Shown here: one piece after another, positions 54,457 through 62,465 of the stretch
How the letters are laid out: every line of letters begins with the position of its first letter
How positions within the stretch are numbered: the stretch's first letter is position 1
NCBI RefSeq assembly: GCF_002251735.1
Contig: NZ_NOXS01000029.1
Span: forward strand, 62,001 to 126,000
DNA: 64,000 nt
Direction of reading: 5' to 3'
DNA from: Elstera cyanobacteriorum
Lineage (GTDB): Bacteria > Pseudomonadota > Alphaproteobacteria > Elsterales > Elsteraceae
Program-made: the position numbers and the translations under genes
The notes under the pieces: model-generated
Told to the model about the DNA's origin: nothing
The model's input: the letters and a program-made list of their open reading frames with translations, nothing else
Database searches by the model: none

Positions 54457-55467
54457 ATGGCGCGCCACACGTTTTTCTGTATTGACGGCCACACTTGCGG
54501 CAATCCCGTCCGCGTCGTTACCGGCGGGTCGATCCCGGTGTTGAAGGGCGACACGATGTTCGAGCGTCGCCAGCATTTTCTGGCAGAATTCGATTGGATT
54601 CGCCTGAGCTTGATGTTCGAGCCGCGCGGGCACGACATGATGTCGGGCAGCATCCTGTATCCGCCGACCCGGCCCGACTGCGATGTCGCCATTCTGTTCA
54701 TCGAAACCTCCGGCTGCCTGCCGATGTGTGGCCACGGCACCATTGGCACGGTGACGACGATGATCGAACACGGGCTGGTAACCCCGCGCGAACCCGGCCT
54801 GCTGAAGCTCGATACTCCCGCCGGACTGGTGGAAGCGCGCTATACGATGGACGGGCCGTTCGTTACCAGCGTGACGCTGACCAATGTGCCGTCCTTCCTG
54901 CTGGGCCGCGATTATAAGGTCGATCTGCCGGGTTTCGGGCCGATCAGCGTCGATGTCGCCTTTGGTGGCAATTTCTACGCCATCGTCGAACCGCAGCCGG
55001 GGTATGCCGATCTGACCGATTTGCAGCCGTCGGAAATCCTGGCGCTTAGCCCCAAGCTGCGCACAGCTTTCAACGCAACACATAGCATCGTTCACCCGAC
55101 CAATCCGGCGCTGAATAAGCTGACCCATGTGCTATGGACCGGCAAACCGCAAACGCCGGGTGGCACGGCGCGCAATGCGGTCTTCTATGGCGATAAGGCG
55201 ATTGACCGGTCGCCCTGCGGGACGGGCACGTCCGCCCGTATGGCACAATTGCACGCCACCGGGCGACTGAAGGTCGGCGAGGATTTCGTTCACGAAAGCA
55301 TCATCGGCTCCACCTTCACCGGGCGGGTTGCGGCGGAAACCGAGGTAGCAGGCCGCCCGGCGATCATTCCGTCGATCCAAGGCTGGGCGCGGGTGACCGG
55401 GCTCAACACGATCTACGTGGATGACCGCGACCCGTTCTGGAAAGGGTTCCAGGTCGCCGACCAATAG
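54457..55467 (+). CDS. 4-hydroxyproline 2-epimerase (proline racemase family)
   Basis: 336 residues from ATG 54457. The two catalytic cysteines are Cys91 in LPMCGHGTIG and Cys254 in RSPCGTGTSA, so it is an epimerase/racemase and not the dehydratase branch (Thr at the second place). GHTCGNPVR near residue 11 marks the 4-hydroxyproline epimerase subgroup. It converts trans-4-hydroxy-L-proline to cis-4-hydroxy-D-proline and is the last of the three catabolic genes under GntR control. Confidence 0.92.
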   Translation: MARHTFFCIDGHTCGNPVRVVTGGSIPVLKGDTMFERRQHFLAEFDWIRLSLMFEPRGHDMMSGSILYPPTRPDCDVAILFIETSGCLPMCGHGTIGTVTTMIEHGLVTPREPGLLKLDTPAGLVEARYTMDGPFVTSVTLTNVPSFLLGRDYKVDLPGFGPISVDVAFGGNFYAIVEPQPGYADLTDLQPSEILALSPKLRTAFNATHSIVHPTNPALNKLTHVLWTGKPQTPGGTARNAVFYGDKAIDRSPCGTGTSARMAQLHATGRLKVGEDFVHESIIGSTFTGRVAAETEVAGRPAIIPSIQGWARVTGLNTIYVDDRDPFWKGFQVADQ

Positions 55468-55516
55468 CCCCGTCCGGGCGTTTTTGCAGCGCACCATTGC
55501 GTTTATGACCGAGGTT

Positions 55517-55583
55517 GAGCGATTTTCTTTATCGCTCATTCCTCTTATCGTTCGATCATAGCTTTGATCATACGATTAAGAGG
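55517..55583. promoter_or_regulatory. Two inverted repeats before the MFS gene
   Basis: GAGCGAT-TTTCTTT-ATCGCTC (55517-55537) is a perfect 7-base dyad. Directly after it CCTCTTA, then TCG and GATCA segments (55541-55559), pair imperfectly with TGATCA, ACGA and TAAGAGG (55565-55583), forming a long dyad that ends 8 bases before the MFS ATG. The first may terminate the epimerase transcript; the second overlaps the ribosome site and looks like an operator or leader hairpin. Confidence 0.5.
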
Positions 55584-55591
55584 ATCAGCCG

Positions 55592-56809
55592 ATGCGCGCT
55601 GACGCCCCCGCACTGCCCGGCGATGCCCTTACCCTTTCTGGGATGAAGCTGTTTCTGATCATCCTAGCCCTGGCCTGTGGCGGGCTGGGGATCGGCACCG
55701 GCGAGTTTGCGATTATGGGGCTGCTGCCGAATGTGGCGGCTAGTTTCGGCGTCAGCATCCCGCACGCGGGCTGGGTGATCACGGCCTATGCGGCGGGTGT
55801 GGTGATCGGTGCGCCCTTGATCGCCGTTGCCGGGGCGAAGCTATCGCGGCGGCGCTTGCTGCTGCTGTTGATGATCGCTTTTACGCTTGGCAATTTCGCC
55901 AGTGCCGCCGTTCGCAACATCGACCAATTGTTGATCATCCGCTTTCTGACCGGTCTGCCGCATGGCGCCTATTTTGGTGTTGCCGCCCTGGTCGCCGCGT
56001 CCCTGGTGCCGCTCGAAAAACGCACCCAGGCGGTGGGCTACGTCATGCTCGGGCTAACGGTCGCGACGCTGCTGGGCACGCCGATTATGGCGATTCTGGG
56101 CGAAGCGCTGAACTGGCGCGTGATGTTCTTTGCCGTCGGCCTGATCGGCGCGCTGACGCTGACTTTGCTGTGGCTGCATCTGCCGCAGGATAAACCGACC
56201 GTCAAAGCCAGCGTTATGTTGGAACTCAGCGCCTTTATGCGCCCGCAGGTGCTGCTAACGCTGCTGCTGGCGGCAACCGGTTTCGGCGGCATGTTCTCCA
56301 TCTTCAGCTATATCGCCGCGACCGCGACCGATTATGCCGGGCTGTCCGTGGCGATGGTGCCGGTGATCATGGTGCTCTTTGGTCTTGGGATGAATGCCGG
56401 GAACCTGATCGGGTCGCGCCTTGCCGATAAATCGCTGATGGGCACCATTGGCGGCATGCTGGTATTCAATATTCTGGTGATGACCGGTTTCGGGCTGACC
56501 GCGCATCTGCCCTGGGCGCTATGCCTGACCATCTTCCTGCTCGGCTGCACCTTTGCGGCAGGACCGGCGGTTCAGACCCGGCTGATGGATGTGGCGCGCG
56601 ATGGGCAGACGCTGGCGGCCGCGTCGATGCATTCCGCCTTCAATATCGCCAACGGCCTCGGTGCCTGGCTGGGCGGTTGGGTGATCGCCGCCGGGTTCGG
56701 CTATCCGGCGACGGGTTATGTGGGGGCAGCGATGTCGGTCTTCGGGCTGGGGGTTTTTGGCGTGTCGCTGTGGCTGGAGCGGCGGGCCGCTCACGCTGCC
56801 AGCCAATAG
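55592..56809 (+). CDS. MFS transporter, AraJ-like drug/sugar efflux family
   Basis: 405 residues with twelve predicted helices. GIGTGEFAIMGLLPNVAASF in the first helices and the loop GAKLSRRRLLLLLM are typical of the DHA1/AraJ efflux group; RFLTGLPHGAYFGVAALVAASLV is the conserved helix 4 segment. Likely a proton-driven exporter of small molecules; the substrate is unknown. AGAGG precedes the ATG. The last 19 bases overlap the converging DUF4010 gene. Confidence 0.87.
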   Translation: MRADAPALPGDALTLSGMKLFLIILALACGGLGIGTGEFAIMGLLPNVAASFGVSIPHAGWVITAYAAGVVIGAPLIAVAGAKLSRRRLLLLLMIAFTLGNFASAAVRNIDQLLIIRFLTGLPHGAYFGVAALVAASLVPLEKRTQAVGYVMLGLTVATLLGTPIMAILGEALNWRVMFFAVGLIGALTLTLLWLHLPQDKPTVKASVMLELSAFMRPQVLLTLLLAATGFGGMFSIFSYIAATATDYAGLSVAMVPVIMVLFGLGMNAGNLIGSRLADKSLMGTIGGMLVFNILVMTGFGLTAHLPWALCLTIFLLGCTFAAGPAVQTRLMDVARDGQTLAAASMHSAFNIANGLGAWLGGWVIAAGFGYPATGYVGAAMSVFGLGVFGVSLWLERRAAHAASQ

Positions 56810-58050
56810 GCCCCGGCCCCCACGGCAATCGCGGTTAGGCTGCTGACCGCGATATACAGCCCCAGCCGGGGCGCGCCGAGGGCAATCGCCATTCCCGCCT
56901 TCGACAACGTATTGGTCGTGACCGCAATCGCGATGCCGATGGCGGCAGTCGGCACCGCGAGGCTTTCTTGGCTGAGCCGCGCCAGCGAGAGGGTGAGCGC
57001 ATCGACATCGGCGAGGCCGGAGGTTGCCGCGAGCATATAGAGACCCGTATCGCCGAAATGCGCCGCGATCAGCTTGGCGGCCAGCATAGTAACCGCAATG
57101 AACCCGGCGAGCTTCAGCGCCACGCCGAGTTCAAGCGGGTTTTGCAGGGTCAGCGCCGTGCCGTCCTGGGTTGCCTGCCCCCGCAGCATCAAGAGTGCCG
57201 CCGCCCCGAGAAACACGAGGCCCGCTGCCCCCAGCGGCACCGCCAGCGGCAGAATGATCGCGCGGTTTAGGGAGGCGGCGACGATGAAGACGCGCAAGAT
57301 CATCACCGCGCCCGCCAGCAATATTCCCCCGGCCAGCACCGCCGTGCCCTGGGGTTCGGTTTTGGAGACGCGGGAGAGGGTGACGGTCACCGCCGTCGAG
57401 GACGAAAGCCCGCCCGCCAGTGCCACCAGCGCAATCCCCGCCCGCGCGCCGATAATCCGCACGGCGCCATAGCCGACGAAGGATAGGGCGGCGATGATAA
57501 TCGCCAGCACCCAAATTTCCGCCGGGTTGATCGCCTGCCACGGGTCAATCGGCGCGTTCGGCAGGATCGGCAGCAGCAGGAAGCTCATCGCCAGCAGCAC
57601 CAGACCCGCCCGCACCTCCGGCCACGTCAGGTTGCGCACCCAGGCGTGCAGCGGTTGCTTGAGCGCGAGCAGAATGGTCAGCGCGACGGCGGCGGCGATG
57701 GCGATATGGGCGGTACCGAGCGCGGCATAGGCCCCCAGCGCAAAGGTGGCCAGCCCAGCAATCGCCCCGGTCACGCTATAGTTTTTCTCCCCGACCGCCG
57801 CGCGCCAGTGAAACGCGCCAAAGACCCCGGCGAACCCCACGAAGGCCAGCCCCAGCACCAGCGGCCCGGTGAGTGGCACCAGCAACCCGCAGACGCCGCC
57901 GAGCAGCCCGGTAATCGCATAGGTCCGCACCCCTGCCACCCGCGCGCCATCCTCCCCCTCGCGCGCCTGCCAGCCGCGCTCCAGCCCGACGAGCAGTCCG
58001 ATGGCAAGGGCGATGGCGAGGCGGGTGAGAAGGGGGTCGAGGGTCGGCAT
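56791..58050 (-). CDS. MgtC/DUF4010 family membrane protein
   Basis: 419 residues from ATG 58050; in-frame ATGs at 58059 and 58098 are possible but the family usually begins close to LDPLLTRLAIALAIGLLVGLERG. The N-terminal 130 residues resemble MgtC/SapB (LVGLERGWQ, VRTYAITGLLGG), and the rest is a DUF4010-type domain of eight or more helices with GLSSSTAVTVTLSRVSK and GLADVDALTLSLA. The role of these proteins is unsettled, possibly ion homeostasis. Single gene. Confidence 0.85.
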   Translation of the reverse strand: MPTLDPLLTRLAIALAIGLLVGLERGWQAREGEDGARVAGVRTYAITGLLGGVCGLLVPLTGPLVLGLAFVGFAGVFGAFHWRAAVGEKNYSVTGAIAGLATFALGAYAALGTAHIAIAAAVALTILLALKQPLHAWVRNLTWPEVRAGLVLLAMSFLLLPILPNAPIDPWQAINPAEIWVLAIIIAALSFVGYGAVRIIGARAGIALVALAGGLSSSTAVTVTLSRVSKTEPQGTAVLAGGILLAGAVMILRVFIVAASLNRAIILPLAVPLGAAGLVFLGAAALLMLRGQATQDGTALTLQNPLELGVALKLAGFIAVTMLAAKLIAAHFGDTGLYMLAATSGLADVDALTLSLARLSQESLAVPTAAIGIAIAVTTNTLSKAGMAIALGAPRLGLYIAVSSLTAIAVGAGAYWLAA

Positions 58051-58126
58051 AATCACCATTCGGTTAGCGTAGCGGGCTTGAGTGTATCTCCTCTCCACGT
58101 CCTTGTCATAGGCGGGACCGGGGCTA

Positions 58127-59149
58127 TCAGGACGTTGAGGCGACGGTCATCAAATGCCTGCCATCCGACTGGGGCACAAAACGGCAATCCCGACCCAAGA
58201 ATTGCCGGATGATCACAGCAGCGCTAAGACTATGGGCGCTCGGTTTAACAGTGGTAAAACTGCCACCATTGGCCAGGGCAAACGGCAAGAGTAGTTGATC
58301 GGCCAGATAGGGGCCTACGACGGCGTTTGAGGTGAGGTACCCCTGCATCCGGGCGACGGCTGTCTTGGCGATCTGCTCTGCTGGAACCCCCAACTGCCCG
58401 AAGCCCGCGACGATTTCCGTTACCTGGTCGAACCGGGCTTCCAGCAGAAGGGCATTTCCCGGCCCCTGGTCGGGGGGGAGTTCTTCAATCTGCACCTGCT
58501 GTTCATCAAGCCCCATTTGACTGCGGACGCATCTAATTTCCCGCACGGCAATATCGGCGGGAATCCCAGCATAGAGGGCCTTGGCGGAAAGCGCCTGTAA
58601 GGCCCCCCGCTCGCAGTGCGACACGGGGCGCAGGGGGGCAGGGGTGACCGACACCTCGATCTGCCCGCCGCCACGGGGATAAAACCCCGGGCGCACTAGG
58701 CGCGCGTCGATCTGGGGTCCCATGCGATTGAGAATAGGGATCAACGTGCGTGCGGTAAAATCGAAGGGCGGCGCCGCCAGGGCATGGGTGCCGCCCTCCA
58801 GCACAAGGCGGGACGGTTTATCGGCCAGAAGTAAGGGCATCAGCAGGGTTTGCAGCACAAGGCCCGTCGATCCGGCGGTCCCGACGGCGAAATGATACTC
58901 CCCTGGAACGATTTTTCCCGGATGGAAAATGATCTCCGTCGAGCCGACCGCCAACCCCTCGCACGTCGCCGTGCCGATGGTGCAGGCGGCCTCCAGACTG
59001 GTCAGATGCTGGCGCATCAGTCCTGGCTTGGGTCGCCCACCGCGAATTCCGGTCACCCGCATCGGCTGCCCGGTGATCAGGGACAGGGCGCAGGCATAGC
59101 GCAAAATCTGGCCGCCGCCTTCCCCCGCCGATCCATCAATCGTGATCAT
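58127..59149 (-). CDS. rtcA: RNA 3'-terminal phosphate cyclase
   Basis: 340 residues. ITIDGSAGEGGGQILRYA at the start, IRGGRPKPGLMRQHLTS, GTAGSTGLVLQTLLMPLL and PRGGGQIEV are RtcA signatures, and a C-terminal histidine in KPSAHSLSAAVIIRQFLG fits the adenylation site. RtcA forms 2',3'-cyclic phosphates at RNA ends using ATP. It starts 4 bases after the rtcB stop, so the unit is rtcB-rtcA. Confidence 0.95.
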   Translation of the reverse strand: MITIDGSAGEGGGQILRYACALSLITGQPMRVTGIRGGRPKPGLMRQHLTSLEAACTIGTATCEGLAVGSTEIIFHPGKIVPGEYHFAVGTAGSTGLVLQTLLMPLLLADKPSRLVLEGGTHALAAPPFDFTARTLIPILNRMGPQIDARLVRPGFYPRGGGQIEVSVTPAPLRPVSHCERGALQALSAKALYAGIPADIAVREIRCVRSQMGLDEQQVQIEELPPDQGPGNALLLEARFDQVTEIVAGFGQLGVPAEQIAKTAVARMQGYLTSNAVVGPYLADQLLLPFALANGGSFTTVKPSAHSLSAAVIIRQFLGRDCRFVPQSDGRHLMTVASTS

Positions 59150-59153
59150 GCTT

Positions 59154-60374
59154 CTAGCCCTTAACGCAAACGACCTGTTTTAACGTGTGAATAACCTCCA
59201 CCAAATCGGTCTGGGCAGCCATCACGGCATCGATGGGCTTATAGGCTTTCGGCGTTTCATCGATCACCCCGTCATCTTTGCGGCACTCGACGCCGGCGGT
59301 ATCGTGAATATGCTCCGCCAACGAGACGCGCTTCTTCGCTTCGGTGCGTGACATGATGCGACCGGCCCCGTGAGAGCAGCTATGGAACGACTGGGGATTC
59401 CCAAGCCCGCGAACGATGAAGGATTTCGCCCCCATCGACCCCGGAATGATCCCGAGAACCCCCTTGCCCGCATGAACAGCGCCTTTCCGCGTGATCAATA
59501 GGTCATCGCCGAAATGCCGCTCGCGCGTCACATAATTATGGTGACAGTTAACCGCTTCCAATTCGGCGTCGAAGGGTTTGGGGATCACCCGGCGCAGCGC
59601 GGCGATCACGTTCAGCATCATCACCTTGCGGTTTAAGGCCGCGAAATCCTGCGCCCAGCCAACCGCCTCGACATAATCATCGAAATGCGCGGTGCCTTCC
59701 TGGAAATACGCAAGATCGGCGTCGGGCAGATTGATCTGCCAGGTGCGCATATCTTCCTTCGCAAGCTCGATAAAGAAGGTGCCAATCGCGTTACCGACCC
59801 CGCGGGAGCCGGAATGGAGCATCACCCAAACGCAGGCGGCCTCATCAAGACAGAGTTCGATGAAATGGTTGCCCGTGCCAAGGGTGCCGAGATGGGTCAG
59901 GCTATTGGCTTTCGCGAGATGCGGGTATTTATCCGTCAAGCGCTTAAACCGGTCGGCGAGGGTAGCCCAAGCGGCGATGATGGCGGGCGGCGGATCGCCC
60001 CAAGCGCCAGGATCGCGCTTGCCCCGTCGCACGTCGCGGCCATGGGGCACCGCCCGCTCGATAGCGGTGCGGATCGCTTCCAGACTGTCGGGTAAATCCT
60101 GGGCCATGAGCGAGGTGCGGGCCGCCATCATGCCGCAGCCAATATCCACCCCAACGGCCGCCGGGATTACGGCGCCCTTTGTTGGAACGACCGATCCCAC
60201 GGTTGCGCCGATGCCAACGTGAACATCAGGCATCGCTGCCACATGGTGGCAAACGAAGGGCATCTGCGCCACCCGCGCCAACTGCTCGCGCGCCTTGTCT
60301 TCCACCGGTACGCCGCGCGTCCACATTTTCAACGGCACGCCGCCTGGGATCGGCTCTAAATCATACTGCATCAT
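59154..60374 (-). CDS. rtcB: RNA-splicing ligase RtcB
   Basis: 406 residues from ATG 60374 with AGGA upstream; an adjacent ATG at 60371 is also possible and a TTG at 60398 less so. Landmarks: HHVAAMPDVHVGIGATVGS, AVGVDIGCGMMA (Mn-binding Asp/Cys), GTGNHFIELCLDE, LHSGSRGVGN, NCHHNYV and the guanylated histidine in SHGAGRIMSR. RtcB joins 2',3'-cyclic phosphate and 5'-OH RNA ends with GTP and manganese, for tRNA or rRNA repair. The short 406-residue form is the common bacterial RtcB. Confidence 0.96.
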   Translation of the reverse strand: MMQYDLEPIPGGVPLKMWTRGVPVEDKAREQLARVAQMPFVCHHVAAMPDVHVGIGATVGSVVPTKGAVIPAAVGVDIGCGMMAARTSLMAQDLPDSLEAIRTAIERAVPHGRDVRRGKRDPGAWGDPPPAIIAAWATLADRFKRLTDKYPHLAKANSLTHLGTLGTGNHFIELCLDEAACVWVMLHSGSRGVGNAIGTFFIELAKEDMRTWQINLPDADLAYFQEGTAHFDDYVEAVGWAQDFAALNRKVMMLNVIAALRRVIPKPFDAELEAVNCHHNYVTRERHFGDDLLITRKGAVHAGKGVLGIIPGSMGAKSFIVRGLGNPQSFHSCSHGAGRIMSRTEAKKRVSLAEHIHDTAGVECRKDDGVIDETPKAYKPIDAVMAAQTDLVEVIHTLKQVVCVKG

Positions 60375-60477
60375 TTTTGTTCCTATTTTTATCTCCAAGG
60401 GGGGCGACGGGCCTGATCCAGCCGCCCCCCAACCTGCCGCTGCCGGATTATGCGATCCAACCCGACGCCGTTATGAT

Positions 60478-60493
60478 TGCGAGGCGCATGCCA
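60478..60493 (-). promoter_or_regulatory. Sigma-54 promoter of rtcBA
   Basis: On the minus strand the sequence reads TGGCATGCGCCTCGCA, matching TGGCAC-N5-TTGCA with the required GG and GC exactly ten bases apart. Start of transcription would be near 60467, about 93 bases before rtcB. The divergent gene encodes RtcR, a sigma-54 activator, which makes the assignment strong. Confidence 0.8.
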
Positions 60494-60600
60494 AACCGGT
60501 CGGTCCACAGAAATAATTTTCTAATCGATTGATATGTTTTGATCATTTCTAAAGCGCAGTCGCAGTCTTACCCGGTTACCCATTCCCTGGATTGGGAAAA

Positions 60601-60618
60601 TTTATCGACATCGATAAA
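60601..60618. promoter_or_regulatory. Candidate RtcR upstream activating site
   Basis: TTTATCGA-CA-TCGATAAA is a perfect dyad 108-140 bases upstream of the sigma-54 element, the usual distance for an enhancer-binding protein, and 22 bases before rtcR, so it could also set rtcR autoregulation. TTTATC recurs at 60621. Inferred. Confidence 0.55.
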
Positions 60619-60639
60619 AATTTATCCTAGAAGATAAGG

Positions 60640-62226
60640 ATGAAACCGCTCGTCGTCATTGGCTTTCTCGGCTCCACGCTGGACGGCAGCAAATTTGCGC
60701 CGTCGCGCTGGATGAAGTGGCGTCCAACGGTGGGCCTGACGATGCACCCCGATTTGCGGGTGGATCGGCTGGTGCTGCTGCACCGTTCGGTCCATAGCCC
60801 ATTGGCGGCCTATGTGGCGGGGGATATTGCGGCGGTTTCCCCTGAAACCCGGGTGGAGCCGCATGTGCTCGATTTTTCCGACCCGTGGGATTTTGAAGAA
60901 GTTTATGGAAGGCTTCTCGATTTCGCCCGAGCCTATCCGTTTGATCCCGAGACGGAAGACTATCTGATTCATATCACCACCGGCACGCACGTTGGCCAGA
61001 TCTGCCTGTTTTTGCTGACGGAGGCGCGCTATCTGCCCGGGCGGCTGCTGCAAACCCAGCCCAAAAGCGGCAGTGCCGAGGCGGCGGGCCTCTATTCGAT
61101 CATCGATCTCGATCTTTCGCGGTATGACAGCATCGCCAGCCGCTTTGCCGTGCAGGCGGCGGAGGGCAGTTCGTTCCTGAAATCGGGCATCGAGACCCGC
61201 AACCCGGCCTTTAACCGGATGATCGATGAAATCGAGCGGGTGGCGACGCGCAGCCGGGCGCCGATGCTGCTGATGGGGCCGACCGGCGCCGGGAAAAGCC
61301 AACTCGCCCGCCGCATCTACGACCTGAAGCGCCTGAAGCATCAGGTGAAAGGCCCGTTCGTCGAGGTGAACTGCGCGACCTTAAAGGGCGATGGCGCGAT
61401 GAGTGCGCTGTTTGGGCACCGTAAGGGGGCCTTTACCGGCGCGGTCGCGGATCGCCCCGGGTTGCTGCGCAGTGCCGACGGCGGCATGCTGTTTCTCGAT
61501 GAGATCGGCGAGCTTGGGCTCGACGAGCAGGCGATGATCCTGCGGGCGATTGAGGACAAGCGCTTTCTGCCCGTTGGCGCGGACCGGGAGGTGACGAGCG
61601 ATTTTCTGGTGATCGCCGGAACCAACCGCGACCTTGCGGCAGCGGTGACGGCGGGGCAGTTCCGCGACGATCTTTTGGCCCGCCTTAACCTTTGGACCTT
61701 TACCCTGCCCGGCCTTGCCACGCGGCGGGAGGATATAGCCCCCAATCTTGACTATGAACTCGACCGGTTCGCGGCGCGGGAGGGCACGCGCGTGACCTTC
61801 AATAAAGAAGCGCGCCTGCGCTTTCTGGCCTTCGCTACCGGGGCAGACGCGGCTTGGCCCGGCAATTTCCGCGATCTCGCCGCCAGCGTTACCCGCATGG
61901 CGACCCTTTGTCCGGCGGGCCGCATCGACCTTGCCACCGTAACCGCCGAAATCGACCGCCTGACCCGCCTGTGGCACCGGGGGCCTGCCGACGATGGTTT
62001 AGCCGCTCTCCTGCCCCCGGAAACCCTGGCGGCGCTCGATCCGTTCGACCGGGTGCAACTGGCCCATGTGATCGCTACCTGCCGCACCAGCCGCTCGCTC
62101 TCCGACGCGGGCCGCACCCTCTTCGCCGCCTCCTTAGCCCATAGAACCTCCAGCAACGACGCCGACCGGCTTAGCAAATACCTGACCCGGTTCGGACTGA
62201 GTTGGAAGAAGGTGCGGGGGGAATAG
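60640..62226 (+). CDS. rtcR: Sigma-54-dependent activator RtcR with N-terminal CARF-like domain
   Basis: 528 residues. The N-terminal region (about 1-180) is the RtcR sensor, related to CARF domains, with VVIGFLGSTLDG and the ligand-loop pattern HITTGTHVGQICLFLL (111-126). The AAA+ domain has Walker A GPTGAGKS (213-220), the sigma-54 contact loop GAFTGA (263-268) and GGMLFLDEIGE Walker B. The C-terminal helix-turn-helix lies around SLSDAGRTLFAASLAHRTSS. It activates rtcBA when RNA ends of damaged RNA (2',3'-cyclic phosphate) are sensed. Divergent location with the sigma-54 promoter of rtcBA is canonical. Confidence 0.95.
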   Translation: MKPLVVIGFLGSTLDGSKFAPSRWMKWRPTVGLTMHPDLRVDRLVLLHRSVHSPLAAYVAGDIAAVSPETRVEPHVLDFSDPWDFEEVYGRLLDFARAYPFDPETEDYLIHITTGTHVGQICLFLLTEARYLPGRLLQTQPKSGSAEAAGLYSIIDLDLSRYDSIASRFAVQAAEGSSFLKSGIETRNPAFNRMIDEIERVATRSRAPMLLMGPTGAGKSQLARRIYDLKRLKHQVKGPFVEVNCATLKGDGAMSALFGHRKGAFTGAVADRPGLLRSADGGMLFLDEIGELGLDEQAMILRAIEDKRFLPVGADREVTSDFLVIAGTNRDLAAAVTAGQFRDDLLARLNLWTFTLPGLATRREDIAPNLDYELDRFAAREGTRVTFNKEARLRFLAFATGADAAWPGNFRDLAASVTRMATLCPAGRIDLATVTAEIDRLTRLWHRGPADDGLAALLPPETLAALDPFDRVQLAHVIATCRTSRSLSDAGRTLFAASLAHRTSSNDADRLSKYLTRFGLSWKKVRGE

Positions 62227-62365
62227 GCGGTCTGGTATTCGCCCCGTTCGCTGGGCGACTTTAAGTCAAACAGACAAATTTTTTTACGCTCTATCATCCT
62301 TGGACCGAGCGCACACCCCGGCTATGGTGCAACGCTAAGGCGAGATTGGATCAGAGTGTGATGGG

Positions 62366-62431
62366 ATGATCGAAGCGTTTATCACGCGATGGCAGGGGAA
62401 CGAGGGCGGGCAGGAGCGGGCGAACTACTGA
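62366..62431 (+). pseudogene. 21-codon remnant resembling the start of another DNA methyltransferase
   Basis: ATG 62366 opens a frame that reads MIEAFITRWQGNEGGQERANY and then stops at TGA 62429-62431. The pattern FI-x-RW-x(4)GG-x-ERANY is what I know as the N-terminus of class I SAM-dependent DNA methyltransferases of the type IIG/BREX-like kind, in which it continues LFLxELCD. Here the reading is cut off 35 bases before the ATG of a different methyltransferase. It looks like the stub left when one restriction-modification gene was replaced by another. Assignment rests on memory of the motif. Confidence 0.5.
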
Positions 62432-62465
62432 TAATCTTGTTGATGCAGAATTCTAGGGGGCTACC

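Noticed and set aside
62227-62365. Attachment site or insertion-sequence end at the edge of the restriction region
   Set aside because: No tRNA, direct repeat or terminal inverted repeat could be found in this stretch.
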